DNA from: Clostridia bacterium
Lineage (GTDB): Bacteria; Bacillota; Clostridia; Oscillospirales; Acutalibacteraceae
Reading direction: 5' to 3'
DNA: 64,000 bases
Assembly (NCBI GenBank): GCA_017465505.1
Contig: JAFTWB010000013.1
Coordinates: forward strand, 105,557 to 169,556
Below are positions 24,503 to 34,095 of this stretch, piece after piece. Both the position numbers and the translations under genes were made by a program. Position 1 is the first letter of the stretch. The number at the start of each line of letters is the position of its first letter. Below the pieces are notes generated by a model, which did no database searches, was not told the origin of the DNA, and worked only from the letters and a program-made list of their open reading frames with translations.

Positions 24503-26203
24503 ATGAAAAAAATCATCGCCTTGTTCCTTGTGCTTACTCTTGCTCTCTCTTGTCTTCTTTTCGCAGGCTGCGATAATAAGGAAGAGGGTGCACCAAAGGA
24601 ATATGTGGACCCTGTTGCTTCAAGAAAAATTGTAGAAACAGACGACAAATTCCGAAACTATTATCACATCTGGGTTTGTGCCTTTGCTGACAGCAACGGT
24701 GACGAAACAGGTGACTTGCAGGGTATTATTGACAACCTTGACTACATTAACGACGGCAACCCCGAAACCGATACAGACTTGGGAATGACAGGCATCTGGC
24801 TTTCTCCCATTATGCCTTCGGATTCTTACCATAAATATGACGTAGACGATTATATGGACATTGACCCTGAGTTTGGTGACCTTGAAACCTTTGATAAGCT
24901 TATTGAAGAGTGCGACAAGCGTGGTATTGATGTTATTCTTGACCTTGTGCTGAATCACTGCGGTACAGGCCACGAGTTCTATCAGAACGCCCTCAAAGAG
25001 GTTAAAGAGGGCAACCTTGACGGTTATGCAAAGTACTATCGCTTCAAGGCAGCAGGGGCTATGAGCCCCGGAGAGGGTTGGCGTCAGGTTATCGGTACAA
25101 CAGGTGTGTGGTACGAGGGCCAGTTCTCCACCGAAATGCCCGAGTGGAATCTTGAATACGAGGGTACAAAAGAGTATTTCGAGGAGCTGGCAAAGTTCTG
25201 GCTTGAAAGAGGCGTTGCAGGTTTCAGACTTGACGCAGTTAAGTATATGACCGACGATGTTACCGACGGCGCAGACTTCCTCAACTGGTTCTATACAACT
25301 GCTCAGAAGTATAACCCCGACGTTTATATGGTAGGCGAAAACTGGCAGGGCAACTCTTACCTTTACGATATGTACGAGTCAGGTATTGACAGCCAGTTTG
25401 CTTTCTCCTTTGCAACTGCAACAGGTAACTTTGCCATTGCCGCAAATTCGGGAGATGGCGACAGCCTCGCTTCACAGCTTAAGAAGTTTGATAACGCTTC
25501 CAGAGAGGCTAACCCAAACGTTATTCACGCAATGTTCCTGTCTAACCACGACCAGGTTCGAAGCGGCTCCTATTTCTCAAAGGGTCTTAACGTTATGAAA
25601 AACGCCGCAGCCCTTTACATTCTCACACCAGGTAACTCCTACACATACTACGGTGAGGAAATCGGTATGAAAACTCCCGGTAACTATCACCAGAACGACG
25701 CCTACTTCCGTTCACCAATGATTTGGGACAGCGACGTTGAGCCTGATATCTGGTGTACTGCCGACGCCTTCTGTGAGCTTGATTTCGGCGGCGTAAAACA
25801 GCAGAGCCAGGACGAGAATTCTTTGCTTAACTTCTATAAACGTGCAATTAAAATCAAGGGTCAGAACCCTGAAATTGCCCGTGGTACTATTGTCGACACC
25901 TATGAGATTGATGGCACAGTAAACCTTTGTGCCTTTAAGATGGATTACAACGGCAATGAGGTTATTATCGCTCACAATGTTAGCGGCGATAAGGTGCTTG
26001 AGCTTGAAATTACAGAAGAAATGATGAAGAACCCCGAGATTGTGGGTGACCTTTATGCAGGTGCAGACGAAAAGAGCTCTGTTCCCGTCAGAGGCGAAAC
26101 TCAGCCTGCTGAGGTTGAGGAGCTTCCTAAGTATGCATATATCGAAAACGGCAAGCTGGTGCTTCCTCCCAGAGCAAGTGTGGTTTTAAAGCCTGCTCAG
26201 TAA
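24503..26203 (+). CDS. Alpha-amylase family (GH13) lipoprotein
   Basis: The 566-residue protein has a lipobox (LLFAGC, Cys near residue 23) and should be anchored outside the membrane. The GH13 barrel carries the conserved regions 'DLVLNHCG', 'GFRLDAVKYM' (nucleophile Asp), 'MVGENW' (acid/base Glu) and 'LSNHDQVR' (third Asp). The early 'YHIWVCAFADSNGDETGDLQGI' resembles neopullulanase/alpha-glucosidase-like members. Residues about 480-566 form a beta C-domain. It probably trims maltodextrins for the importer encoded just upstream. ATG 24503 has AAGGAGAG upstream. Confidence 0.93.
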   Translation: MKKIIALFLVLTLALSCLLFAGCDNKEEGAPKEYVDPVASRKIVETDDKFRNYYHIWVCAFADSNGDETGDLQGIIDNLDYINDGNPETDTDLGMTGIWLSPIMPSDSYHKYDVDDYMDIDPEFGDLETFDKLIEECDKRGIDVILDLVLNHCGTGHEFYQNALKEVKEGNLDGYAKYYRFKAAGAMSPGEGWRQVIGTTGVWYEGQFSTEMPEWNLEYEGTKEYFEELAKFWLERGVAGFRLDAVKYMTDDVTDGADFLNWFYTTAQKYNPDVYMVGENWQGNSYLYDMYESGIDSQFAFSFATATGNFAIAANSGDGDSLASQLKKFDNASREANPNVIHAMFLSNHDQVRSGSYFSKGLNVMKNAAALYILTPGNSYTYYGEEIGMKTPGNYHQNDAYFRSPMIWDSDVEPDIWCTADAFCELDFGGVKQQSQDENSLLNFYKRAIKIKGQNPEIARGTIVDTYEIDGTVNLCAFKMDYNGNEVIIAHNVSGDKVLELEITEEMMKNPEIVGDLYAGADEKSSVPVRGETQPAEVEELPKYAYIENGKLVLPPRASVVLKPAQ

Positions 26204-26210
26204 AAATCAG

Positions 26211-26243
26211 AACGCTTCCTTGAAATACAGGAAGCGTTTTTTC
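26211..26243 (+). terminator. Terminator of the amylase gene
   Basis: AACGCTTCCT pairs with AGGAAGCGTT, followed by a T run. Confidence 0.88.
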
Positions 26244-26304
26244 TTGCTTTTTTTAAGGTGCAGGAATATAATGAGTGTGAAAGAAATCAAAGGGAGTCTT
26301 TTTT

Positions 26305-27471
26305 GTGGAGTTTGAGTCTGCAAAGCAATGTGCAGAAAGGCTGAATGTGAATATTCGCACCGTGCAGAAGTGGGCAAAGGAAAACCGCCTCAAGGGTGCA
26401 AAACGCCTTGGCAGAGAGTGGCTGATTCCCACCTCCGCTGTACCTGAAAAGGAAGAAGTGGCAGAAAGCCCTATGGGTCATCAGCTTATGCCGGTATTGA
26501 GCAATACCTTTGTCCCGGGAAGGTGCAACGAGCTTATTGAAAGCTTTGAAGATGAGGACGACAGACAGATTGCAAGAGCCGAATACAGTTATTATAAGGG
26601 AAACTCCCTGAAAGCTGCCGAGATAGCAGAGCTTTATCTTAACCATAAGGACTTCGCTTTGTCCCTTTCTGCAGGGTTTATCTATGTTTTTGCAAACCTG
26701 AGTTTAGGCAAGCTTCATCTCATAGAGCTGGGACTTAACAATATCAAGCTTCGAATCAAAGAGGCTCTTGAGTCAGAGAGCGACAAAAGGTTTTACGCCT
26801 ACGGGGTTTTTATGGACAACGCCGTGTCCCTGCTGCTTCATCTGGATATAGAAAAAATCCAACCCATAGAAAATGTGATTAAAGATTTGCCCAAGGGCCT
26901 TAAGCTTTTCGGAGCATACATTATGGCTCATCGAGCCTATCTTCATAAAAAGTACAGCCTCGCCGCAGGCATTGCTCAGGGGGCGTTGGTGACTTGTGAG
27001 GATTATTACCCGGTAGCAAGCCTTTACCTCAAGCTGATTCGTACAGTTTGTCTTATAAATCTGAAAGAGCCTTTAAAGGCTCAGGAAAGTTTCATGGACA
27101 TCAATCGTCTTGCTATTGAAGAGCAATTTTATCAACCCTTTGTTGAGCACCACGGACTTTTGCAGGGCATTATTGAAACTCAGATTAAAAAGTATTCGCC
27201 TCAGGCTTATAAAGATATTGTATCTAAGGTAAATGATTTCAGCACAGGCTGGCGAACTCTTCACAATAAGCTCACCAGCAGCAGTATAACGGTGTGTCTT
27301 TCTGCCACAGAGTTTGCCGTGGCAATGCTTTTTAACCGAAGCTGGTCGGTTAAGGAGATTTCCGCTTATCTTGACACCTCACCCCGAATGGTGAAGCACC
27401 ACCTTTCGGTTATATACGAAAAGCTGGGTGTTTCAAACCGAGAGGAGCTGGGGCAGTTCCTGCTTAAATAA
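26305..27471 (+). CDS. Two-HTH regulator (MerR-like N-terminus, LuxR-type C-terminus)
   Basis: The 388-residue protein begins with an excisionase/MerR-like HTH (ESAKQCAERLNVNIRTVQKWAKENRLKGAKRLGREWLIP). A long alpha-helical, TPR-like middle follows (residues about 90-310). The end is a LuxR-type HTH (ATEFAVAMLFNRSWSVKEISAYLDTSPRMVKHHLSVIYEKLGVSNREELGQFL). The architecture recalls MalT, without its ATPase domain. Its place after the maltodextrin genes suggests it controls them. The start is GTG 26305 with AAAGGGAG upstream. Confidence 0.82.
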   Translation: MEFESAKQCAERLNVNIRTVQKWAKENRLKGAKRLGREWLIPTSAVPEKEEVAESPMGHQLMPVLSNTFVPGRCNELIESFEDEDDRQIARAEYSYYKGNSLKAAEIAELYLNHKDFALSLSAGFIYVFANLSLGKLHLIELGLNNIKLRIKEALESESDKRFYAYGVFMDNAVSLLLHLDIEKIQPIENVIKDLPKGLKLFGAYIMAHRAYLHKKYSLAAGIAQGALVTCEDYYPVASLYLKLIRTVCLINLKEPLKAQESFMDINRLAIEEQFYQPFVEHHGLLQGIIETQIKKYSPQAYKDIVSKVNDFSTGWRTLHNKLTSSSITVCLSATEFAVAMLFNRSWSVKEISAYLDTSPRMVKHHLSVIYEKLGVSNREELGQFLLK

Positions 27472-27524
27472 AATGCCGCTTTTAGTTTTTGGAAAAGAAT
27501 ACCACTATAAAAACAACCACCCGA

Positions 27525-27557
27525 AAAAGAGATTTTTCTCTTCGTCGGGTGGTTTTT
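27525..27557. terminator. Bidirectional terminator between the LuxR-type gene and metA
   Basis: AACCACCCGA pairs with TCGGGTGGTT, with T runs on both strands. The genes on either side converge. Confidence 0.85.
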
Positions 27558-27602
27558 GCTTTATACCTTAGCAAACTCGTTTCCTTATAGAAGGCAGTTT
27601 GC

Positions 27603-28529
27603 TTATTTTATAGACTGTATTTCGTCAATGTTGTATGGGGTTGTCTGGTACACAAAGTAGTTGAGCCAGTTGGAGTAAAGGAGACTTGAGTGACTTCTCC
27701 ACTTGACGATAGGGTCCTTTGTGTCGTCATCATCGGGGAAGTAATTCTTGGGCAAATCAATGTTTTTGCCGAGGTTTTTGTCCCTTAAATACTCTTTTTT
27801 CAGGGTGTCACGGTCGTACTCTGAGTGGCCTGTAATGAAAATCTGTCTGCCTTTTGCAGTGGAAACGGCGTAAACTCCTGTTTCCTCAGAAGAGGAGAGG
27901 ATTTTAAGACCTTCGATTGCCTCGATGTCTTCACGTCTTACTGTGGTGTGGCGTGATTGAGGCACCCAGAACTCGTCGTCTGAGCCACGGAAAAGCATAG
28001 AGTGCTTGTAGTCCAGAGTGTGCTTGAAAATACCGAAAAGCTTTTTCTCCAAGGGGTATTTCTTTATGCCGTAATGGTAGTAAAGACCTGCCTGAGCACC
28101 CCAACAGATGTGAAATGTTGAGGTGACGTTGGTTTTTGTCCACTCTAAAATTCTGCAAAGCTCATCCCAGTACTCAACCTCTTCAAACTCAAGGTGCTCA
28201 ACGGGAGCACCTGTGATAATCATACCGTCAAACTTGCGGTGTTTGATTTCGTCAAAGGTTTTGTAAAAGCTGAGAAGGTGGTCGCTGTCCACATTTTTGG
28301 ACTTGTGGGTAGCGGTGTGAATCAGCTCCAAATCAACCTGCAATGGAGAATTTCCCAGAAGACGTGCAAGCTGAGTTTCGGTTTCCACCTTGGTGGGCAT
28401 AAGATTTAAAACAACAATCTGCAAAGGACGGATGTCCTGTGTGAGAGCTCTTGTTTCGGTAATTGCGAAAATATTTTCGTCAGATAAGGTTTTGGTAGCA
28501 GGAAGCTCATTTGGGATTTTGATTGGCAC
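27603..28529 (-). CDS. metA: Homoserine O-acetyltransferase (MetA family)
   Basis: The 308-residue enzyme acylates homoserine in methionine synthesis. The catalytic Cys lies in '[16 protein letters not shown]', and the His-x-Glu pair in '[12 protein letters not shown]'. The loop reads TGAPVE, with Glu where the succinyl-CoA-using E. coli enzyme has Gly. In this family Glu is linked to acetyl-CoA use, which also suits the O-acetylhomoserine sulfhydrylase upstream. The start is GTG 28529, placed by AGGAGGTG seven bases upstream. It follows metY by 17 bp. Confidence 0.92.
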   Translation of the reverse strand: MPIKIPNELPATKTLSDENIFAITETRALTQDIRPLQIVVLNLMPTKVETETQLARLLGNSPLQVDLELIHTATHKSKNVDSDHLLSFYKTFDEIKHRKFDGMIITGAPVEHLEFEEVEYWDELCRILEWTKTNVTSTFHICWGAQAGLYYHYGIKKYPLEKKLFGIFKHTLDYKHSMLFRGSDDEFWVPQSRHTTVRREDIEAIEGLKILSSSEETGVYAVSTAKGRQIFITGHSEYDRDTLKKEYLRDKNLGKNIDLPKNYFPDDDDTKDPIVKWRSHSSLLYSNWLNYFVYQTTPYNIDEIQSIK

Positions 28530-28546
28530 AAAATCACCTCCTAAAA

Positions 28547-29830
28547 TCAAACTTGTGCTAATGCGTTTTCAATGTCAGCGATTAAGTCCTCTGCGCCTTC
28601 AATACCGCAGGAGAAGCGGACTAAATCAGGAGAAATGCCTGCGGCTGTAAGCTCGTCGTCGTTCATCTGTCTGTGGGTTGCACTGGCAGGATGTAAGCAG
28701 CAGGTACGGGCGTCTGCAACGTGGGTTTCGATTGCAGCAATCTTAAGGTTTTTCATAAAGGCTTCAGCGGCAGCTCTGCCACCCTTAACACCAAAGGATA
28801 CAACGCCGCAACCGCCCTGAGGCATATATTTCATTGCAAGCTCATAGGAAGCGTCACCCTCTAAATGGGGAAAACGTACCCAGGAAACCTTGGGATGATT
28901 CTTAAGATACTGTGCTACAGCAAGACCGTTTGTGCAGTGCTGACGCATTCTCAGGTGTAAGCTTTCAAGACCCATATTTATATAGAAAGCATTCTGAGGG
29001 GACTGGATACAGCCGAAATCTCTCATAAGCTGAGCAGTTGCCTTTGTGATATATGCACCCTCAAGACCGAATCTTTCTGTATAAGTTACGCCGTGATAGC
29101 TCTCGTCGGGAGTGCACAGACCAGGGAATTTGTCGGGGTACTTTGTCCAGTCGAATTTGCCTGAGTCAACAATACATCCGCCTACGGAAACGCCGTGGCC
29201 GTCGATGTATTTTGTGGTGGAGTGGATAACAATGTCAGCACCCCACTCAAAGGGACGGCAGTTAACGGGAGTAGCAAAGGTGTTGTCAACAATAAGAGGA
29301 ACGCCGTGGCTGTGAGCAGCATTTGCAAACTTCTCAATATCAAGTACAACTAAAGCGGGGTTTGCAATAGTTTCGCCGAAAAGTGCCTTTGTGTTGGGCT
29401 TAAAGGCGGCGTTGAGCTCTTCTTCACTGCAATCGGGAGCGACAAAGGTGAAGTCAATGCCCATTCTCTTCATTGTAACTGCGAAAAGGTTATATGTGCC
29501 GCCGTAAATTGCAGAAGAGGCAACAACGTGATCTCCTGCACCAGCAATGTTGAAAATGCTGAAAAAGCTTGCAGCCTGACCTGAAGAGGTAAGCATTGCG
29601 GCAGTGCCGCCTTCAAGCTCACAGATTTTCTTTGCAACGGTGTCGTTGGTGGGGTTCTGAAGTCTTGTGTAAAAATAGCCCTCAGCCTCTAAGTCGAAGA
29701 GCTTACCCATAGCCTCACTTGTGGCGTACTTGAAGGTTGTGCTCTGAACAATGGGAATCTGACGGGGCTCGCCGCTTTCAGGGGTGTAGCCGCCCTGAAC
29801 GCATTTGGTATCGATACTGAAGTTATTCAT
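28547..29830 (-). CDS. metY: O-acetylhomoserine sulfhydrylase (MetY)
   Basis: The 427-residue PLP enzyme makes homocysteine from O-acetylhomoserine and sulfide. Family marks are '[12 protein letters not shown]', '[15 protein letters not shown]', 'LTSSGQAA', '[10 protein letters not shown]' and the PLP lysine in '[11 protein letters not shown]'. Length and the '[11 protein letters not shown]' insertion distinguish it from MetB/MetC. The gene lies behind a leader containing a Met/Cys-rich peptide and a terminator (29850-30003). AGGAGG precedes the ATG. Confidence 0.95.
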   Translation of the reverse strand: MNNFSIDTKCVQGGYTPESGEPRQIPIVQSTTFKYATSEAMGKLFDLEAEGYFYTRLQNPTNDTVAKKICELEGGTAAMLTSSGQAASFFSIFNIAGAGDHVVASSAIYGGTYNLFAVTMKRMGIDFTFVAPDCSEEELNAAFKPNTKALFGETIANPALVVLDIEKFANAAHSHGVPLIVDNTFATPVNCRPFEWGADIVIHSTTKYIDGHGVSVGGCIVDSGKFDWTKYPDKFPGLCTPDESYHGVTYTERFGLEGAYITKATAQLMRDFGCIQSPQNAFYINMGLESLHLRMRQHCTNGLAVAQYLKNHPKVSWVRFPHLEGDASYELAMKYMPQGGCGVVSFGVKGGRAAAEAFMKNLKIAAIETHVADARTCCLHPASATHRQMNDDELTAAGISPDLVRFSCGIEGAEDLIADIENALAQV

Positions 29831-29849
29831 TGTATCTTCCTCCTTTGTA

Positions 29850-29890
29850 AAAATAAAGAAAAGGCAGAAACCCTGAAACGGGTATCTGCC
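29850..29890 (-). terminator. Attenuator terminator of the metY-metA operon
   Basis: On the minus strand GGCAGA-ACCC-type arms (GGGCAGATACCC and GGGTTTCTGCC) pair around GTTTCA, followed by a T-rich tract TTTTCTTTATTTTT. It lies between the leader peptide and metY. Its 5' arm (GAGGGCA, 29887-29893) can instead pair with TGCCTTC inside the leader peptide (29931-29937). Confidence 0.8.
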
Positions 29891-29921
29891 CTCAAAAATC
29901 AGATAAAATCAAAAGATTACA

Positions 29922-29981
29922 TCAGTTTTTGAAGGCACAGGTGCACATCATCATATTGTAGTTTAAATACAAGCTTTTCAT
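29922..29981 (-). CDS. Met/Cys-rich leader peptide of metY-metA
   Basis: A 19-codon frame reads MKSLYLNYN-MMM-CTC-AFKN and stops. AGGAGGAC stands 6 bases before its ATG, a better ribosome site than most genes here. Three consecutive Met codons and two nearby Cys codons are the expected sensor for a methionine/sulfur operon. The peptide stop is 31 bases before the terminator stem. Promoter, ribosome site, regulatory codons, competing stems and terminator are all in place for ribosome-mediated attenuation. Confidence 0.8.
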   Translation of the reverse strand: MKSLYLNYNMMMCTCAFKN

Positions 29982-30009
29982 TTTGGTGTCCTCCTGTAAA
30001 CTTAAATTT

Positions 30010-30038
30010 ATTATAAACCAACTTGCAGACTATGTCAA
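30010..30038 (-). promoter_or_regulatory. Promoter of the metY-metA operon
   Basis: Consensus TTGACA (30033-30038) and TATAAT (30010-30015) are 17 bp apart on the minus strand. Transcription would start about 22 bases before the leader peptide. Confidence 0.88.
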
Positions 30039-30107
30039 CTTTTTTTAGCTGTAAAGGCTTACCAAGAGAGATTTTGCAAATTTATTGGATAAATCCTGCA
30101 AAAATAC

Positions 30108-30136
30108 TTGTGCTTATTGCCGAGTTTTGGTATAAT
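30108..30136 (+). promoter_or_regulatory. Promoter of the symporter-ior-paaK operon
   Basis: TTGTGC (30108-30113) and TATAAT (30131-30136) are 17 bp apart, about 52 bases before the first ATG. Confidence 0.6.
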
Positions 30137-30187
30137 TAAATATCAATTTTGTGAAAAATGGAATTTTTCGCTATTTTTTGAAAGAAG

Positions 30188-31741
30188 ATGATAAATATGG
30201 TTATTAAAATCCTGTTTATTCTGCTTTTTCTGGTAATTACCGTGGGTATCGGTATTTACTGCCGAAAAAAAGCAACGGATGTAAACGGGTTTGTACTGGG
30301 CGGCAGGTCTGTGGGCCCTTGGCTTACGGCTTTTTCTTTTGGTACATCTTACTTTTCTGCTGTAATCTTTGTTGGCTATGCAGGACAGTTTGGTTGGAAC
30401 TTCGGTCTGGCCTCCACCTGGATTGGTCTGGGTAACGCCCTTATCGGCTCTTACCTCGCCTGGAAGATTTTAGGCAGACGAACAAGGGTTATGACTCAGC
30501 ACCTCGGTAGTGCTACAATGCCCGACTTTTTTGAGAAACGTTACGGCTCAAAGACTCTTAAGATAGTTGCTTCTGCCATTGTTTTTGTCTTTATGATTCC
30601 TTACACCGCTTCTCTTTACAATGGTCTTTCAAGACTTTTTGAGATGAGCTTTAACGTGCCTTACTGGGTATGCGTTGTGGTAATGGCTTTGGTTACTGCT
30701 ATGTACGTTGTGCTTTCAGGCTATATGGGCACAGCCTTAAACAGTGCGGTGCAGGCGGTAATTATGCTTGTGGGCATTATTGTGGTTGTTTTTAGCGTTC
30801 TTAATGTTCACGGCGGCTTACAGGCTTCCGTAGAGTGTCTTGCACAGGAAACCAGCGAAACAGTTGGTCCCGGCGGCTTCACTTCTCTCTTCGGCCCTGA
30901 CCCTCTGGCACTGCTGGGAGTTGTGCTTCTTACCTCTCTGGGTACTTGGGGACTTCCTCAGATGATTGGCAAGTTCTACGCTATTAAGGACGAAAAGGCT
31001 ATTAAGACAGGCACAATTGTTTCCACAGCCTTTGCGGTTATTGTTGCAGGCGGCTGTTATTTCCTTGGTGGCTTCGGCAGAATCTTCTTTGAAGATGGAG
31101 AGTTCAACGGTCAGTTTGACAATATCATTCCCACAATGCTCTCAGAGCTTAGTGATGTTGTAATCGCTCTTGTAATTATGCTGGTGCTTGCGGCTTCTAT
31201 GTCCACTCTTTCTTCCTTGGTGCTTACCTCAAGCTCCACCCTTACTCTGGATTTTCTCAATCCTCTTAAAGGCGGCAAGATGAAAGAATCACAGAAAATG
31301 CGTTGGATGAGATTTTTCATCATCTTCTTTATTGTTGTTTCCGCAGGCATTGCCATTGTGCAGGCAAATTCAAAAGTCGCCTTTATTGCTGACCTTATGG
31401 GTATCTCCTGGGGTACAATGAGCGGTGCTTTCCTTGGTCCCTTTATGCTGGGCCTTTACTGGAAGCGAGCAACAAAGCCTGCTGTGTGGGCAAGCTTTAT
31501 ATTCAGCACAGTGCTTAACATCACCTTTATGGTTTTCAAGCTTTCAGGTGCGGTGAGTGTACTTCCCAAGCTGTTGCAGTCATCCTCAAACGTTGGTGTT
31601 ATTGCAATGCTTACAGGTGTTCTTCTTGTGGTTGTAATCAGCCTTCTTACAAAGAAGCCTGACGAAAAAGCGGTTAACGAAATGTTCGCTTGTTATGATA
31701 AAACAGTGACTGTTAAAGCTAAAAACAGTCTTGGTGAATAA
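30188..31741 (+). CDS. Sodium:solute symporter family protein
   Basis: The 517-residue protein has about 13 hydrophobic helices and SSS-family marks: 'GGRSVGPWLTAFSFGTSYFSAVIFVGYAG', 'GSATMPDFFEKRYGS', 'VVLSGYMGTALNSAVQAVIM', 'AASMSTLSSLVLTSSS'. It uses a sodium gradient to import an organic solute. Being first in an operon with indolepyruvate oxidoreductase and phenylacetate-CoA ligase, it may import an aromatic acid or amino acid. ATG 30197 is an alternative start. Neither has a strong ribosome site. Confidence 0.88.
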   Translation: MINMVIKILFILLFLVITVGIGIYCRKKATDVNGFVLGGRSVGPWLTAFSFGTSYFSAVIFVGYAGQFGWNFGLASTWIGLGNALIGSYLAWKILGRRTRVMTQHLGSATMPDFFEKRYGSKTLKIVASAIVFVFMIPYTASLYNGLSRLFEMSFNVPYWVCVVVMALVTAMYVVLSGYMGTALNSAVQAVIMLVGIIVVVFSVLNVHGGLQASVECLAQETSETVGPGGFTSLFGPDPLALLGVVLLTSLGTWGLPQMIGKFYAIKDEKAIKTGTIVSTAFAVIVAGGCYFLGGFGRIFFEDGEFNGQFDNIIPTMLSELSDVVIALVIMLVLAASMSTLSSLVLTSSSTLTLDFLNPLKGGKMKESQKMRWMRFFIIFFIVVSAGIAIVQANSKVAFIADLMGISWGTMSGAFLGPFMLGLYWKRATKPAVWASFIFSTVLNITFMVFKLSGAVSVLPKLLQSSSNVGVIAMLTGVLLVVVISLLTKKPDEKAVNEMFACYDKTVTVKAKNSLGE

Positions 31742-31772
31742 ATACATATTAAAGGTAAACGGAGAAATAAAA

Positions 31773-33512
31773 ATGAAAGAATTACTTATCGGTAACGGTG
31801 CAGTAGCCAGAGGTCTTTACGAGGCAGGCTGCGAAATCGTATCCTCTTACCCCGGCACACCCAGTACGGAAATTACTGAGCTCGCCGCAAAATTTGACGA
31901 CATTTACTGTGAGTGGGCTCCCAACGAAAAGGTAGCTATGGAGGTTGCCTTTGGTGCTTCCTTAAGAGGCAAGCGTGCCTGCTGTGCTATGAAGCACGTT
32001 GGTTTAAACGTTGCTGCTGACCCTCTCTTCACACTTTCCTATACAGGTGTAACAGGCGGTCTTGTTATCTGCGTTGCAGACGACCCCGGTATGCACTCCT
32101 CTCAGAATGAGCAGGACTCCCGTCACTATGCAATTGCAGCAAAGGTGCCTATGCTTGAGCCCAGCGACTCTAAAGAGGCTCTTGAGTTTACAAAACGTGC
32201 CTTTGAGATTTCCGAGGAGTACGATACTCCCGTGCTTATTAAAATGTGCACCCGTGTTGCACACTCTCAGAGTATTGTTGAAACTTCTGATAGAGTTGTG
32301 CCCGAGACAAAGCCCTACGAAAAGAATATGCAGAAGTATATTATGATGCCTGCAATGGCTAAGAAACGCCATCCTTTCGTTGAGGAAAGAACCGCTAAGC
32401 TTACTGCTCTGGCAGAAACAAGCGACCTTAACCGCGAGGAGTGGGGAAGCACTGAGATTGGTATTATCACAAGCTCTACTTCATATCAGTATGTTAAGGA
32501 AGTTTTCGGTGAAGAGGCAAGCGTACTTAAAATCGGTATGATTAACCCTCTTCCTGTTGAGAGAATCAAAAACTTTGCTTCAAAGGTTAAGAAGCTTTAC
32601 ATTGTAGAAGAGCTGGACGGCATTATTGAAAGCCACGTTAAGAACCTTGGCCTTGAGGTAGAAGGCAAGGAGATGTTCTCCAACATCGGTGAGTTTTCTC
32701 AGAATATGGTTGCTCAGGCTTTCGGCAAAGAGGTTGCAGAGTTTGACAGTATCGAAACAGCGGTTCCCATGCGTCCCCCTGTTATGTGTGCAGGCTGTCC
32801 CCACAGAGGTATGTACTACGTTCTCTCCAAGAATAAGATTACCGTTCTTGGCGATATCGGTTGCTACACACTGGGTGCACAGGCTCCCTTAAGTGCTCTT
32901 GACTCAACCCTTTGTATGGGTGCTTCCGTTTCAGGTCTTCACGGCTTTAACAAAGCAGGCGGCAAAGAAAGCGAGGGCAAGAGCGTTTGCGTTATCGGCG
33001 ACTCCACCTTTATGCACTCAGGCGTAACAGGTCTTATCAATATCGCTTATAATGCTTCAAATTCCACAGTAATTATCTTAGACAACTCCATTACAGGTAT
33101 GACAGGCCATCAGCAGAATCCCACCACAGGCTACTCCATCAAGGGCGACCCTGCGGCTAAGATTGACCTTGAAACCCTCTGCCGTGCCGTTGGTATCAAC
33201 AGAGTAAGAGTTGTTGACCCATATAACCTTAAAGAGTGCGAAGAGGCTGTTAAGGAAGAGCTCTGTGCTGAAGAGCCTTCTGTAATTATCTCACGCAGAC
33301 CCTGCGTTCTTCTTAAGAGTGTTAAGCTTAAGCCTTCTTTCAAGGTTGAGGCAGATAAATGTAAGTCCTGCAAAATGTGTATGAAGCTGGGTTGTCCTGC
33401 TATCAGTATGCACGGTGGTAAGGCTGAAATTGACAAAACCCTTTGTGTTGGTTGCGGCGTATGTCAGCAGCTTTGTAAATTTGACGCAATAGAGGACGGA
33501 GGTGCTCTTTGA
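31773..33512 (+). CDS. iorA: Indolepyruvate ferredoxin oxidoreductase, alpha subunit
   Basis: The 579-residue subunit oxidises aryl pyruvates to aryl-acetyl-CoA with ferredoxin as acceptor. It shows the pyrimidine domain (SSYPGTPSTEITEL), the TPP domain (GDIGCYTLGAQAPL, 'GDSTFMHSGVTGL', 'LDNSITGMTGHQ') and two C-terminal 4Fe-4S motifs (CKSCKMCMKLGC and CVGCGVCQQLC). ATG 31773 is chosen by GGAGA eight bases upstream. Its stop codon overlaps the iorB start (ATGA). Confidence 0.95.
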   Translation: MKELLIGNGAVARGLYEAGCEIVSSYPGTPSTEITELAAKFDDIYCEWAPNEKVAMEVAFGASLRGKRACCAMKHVGLNVAADPLFTLSYTGVTGGLVICVADDPGMHSSQNEQDSRHYAIAAKVPMLEPSDSKEALEFTKRAFEISEEYDTPVLIKMCTRVAHSQSIVETSDRVVPETKPYEKNMQKYIMMPAMAKKRHPFVEERTAKLTALAETSDLNREEWGSTEIGIITSSTSYQYVKEVFGEEASVLKIGMINPLPVERIKNFASKVKKLYIVEELDGIIESHVKNLGLEVEGKEMFSNIGEFSQNMVAQAFGKEVAEFDSIETAVPMRPPVMCAGCPHRGMYYVLSKNKITVLGDIGCYTLGAQAPLSALDSTLCMGASVSGLHGFNKAGGKESEGKSVCVIGDSTFMHSGVTGLINIAYNASNSTVIILDNSITGMTGHQQNPTTGYSIKGDPAAKIDLETLCRAVGINRVRVVDPYNLKECEEAVKEELCAEEPSVIISRRPCVLLKSVKLKPSFKVEADKCKSCKMCMKLGCPAISMHGGKAEIDKTLCVGCGVCQQLCKFDAIEDGGAL

Positions 33513-34078
33513 TGAATAAAAGTATTATGATTGTGGGTGTTGGCGGTCAGGGCTCACTTCTGGCAAGCAAGCTTTTAGGCAAGCTTCTTATGAACGAAGG
33601 TCTGGACGTTAAGGTGAGCGAGGTTCACGGTATGAGCCAGAGAGGCGGCTCTGTTGTTACCTATGTAAGATGTGGCGAAAAGGTTTATTCTCCTGTTATT
33701 GACAAGGGCGGTGCAGACTGCATTGTTTCCTTTGAAAAGCTGGAGGCAGCAAGATGGGTTGAGTACCTCAAAAAAGATGGTGTAATCATCACCAACACTC
33801 AGCAGATTGACCCTATGCCTGTTATTACAGGTGCAGCGGTTTATCCCGAAAATATCCTTGAAGAACTTAAAGAAAAGGTAAAGGTAGACGAGCTGGACGC
33901 TCTCTCCTTAGCAACTGAGGCAGGCTCAGCCAAGGCAGTTAACATTGTGCTTATGGGCAGAGTTGCAAAGTACTTTGACATTTCCTACGACAAGTGGATA
34001 AACGCTATTGAAACCACAGTTGCAGAGAGGTTCGTAGAGCTTAATAAAAAAGCTTTTGAGCTGGGATATAATTATTGA
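33512..34078 (+). CDS. iorB: Indolepyruvate ferredoxin oxidoreductase, beta subunit
   Basis: The 188-residue gamma/beta-type subunit begins 'MNKSIMIVGVGGQGSLLASKLLG' with 'VSEVHGMSQRGGSVVTYVR', both diagnostic of IorB. It pairs with IorA. The start codon overlaps the iorA stop and has GGAGGTG eight bases upstream. Confidence 0.94.
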   Translation: MNKSIMIVGVGGQGSLLASKLLGKLLMNEGLDVKVSEVHGMSQRGGSVVTYVRCGEKVYSPVIDKGGADCIVSFEKLEAARWVEYLKKDGVIITNTQQIDPMPVITGAAVYPENILEELKEKVKVDELDALSLATEAGSAKAVNIVLMGRVAKYFDISYDKWINAIETTVAERFVELNKKAFELGYNY

Positions 34079-34095
34079 TAAAGAGGGTGCTTAAA

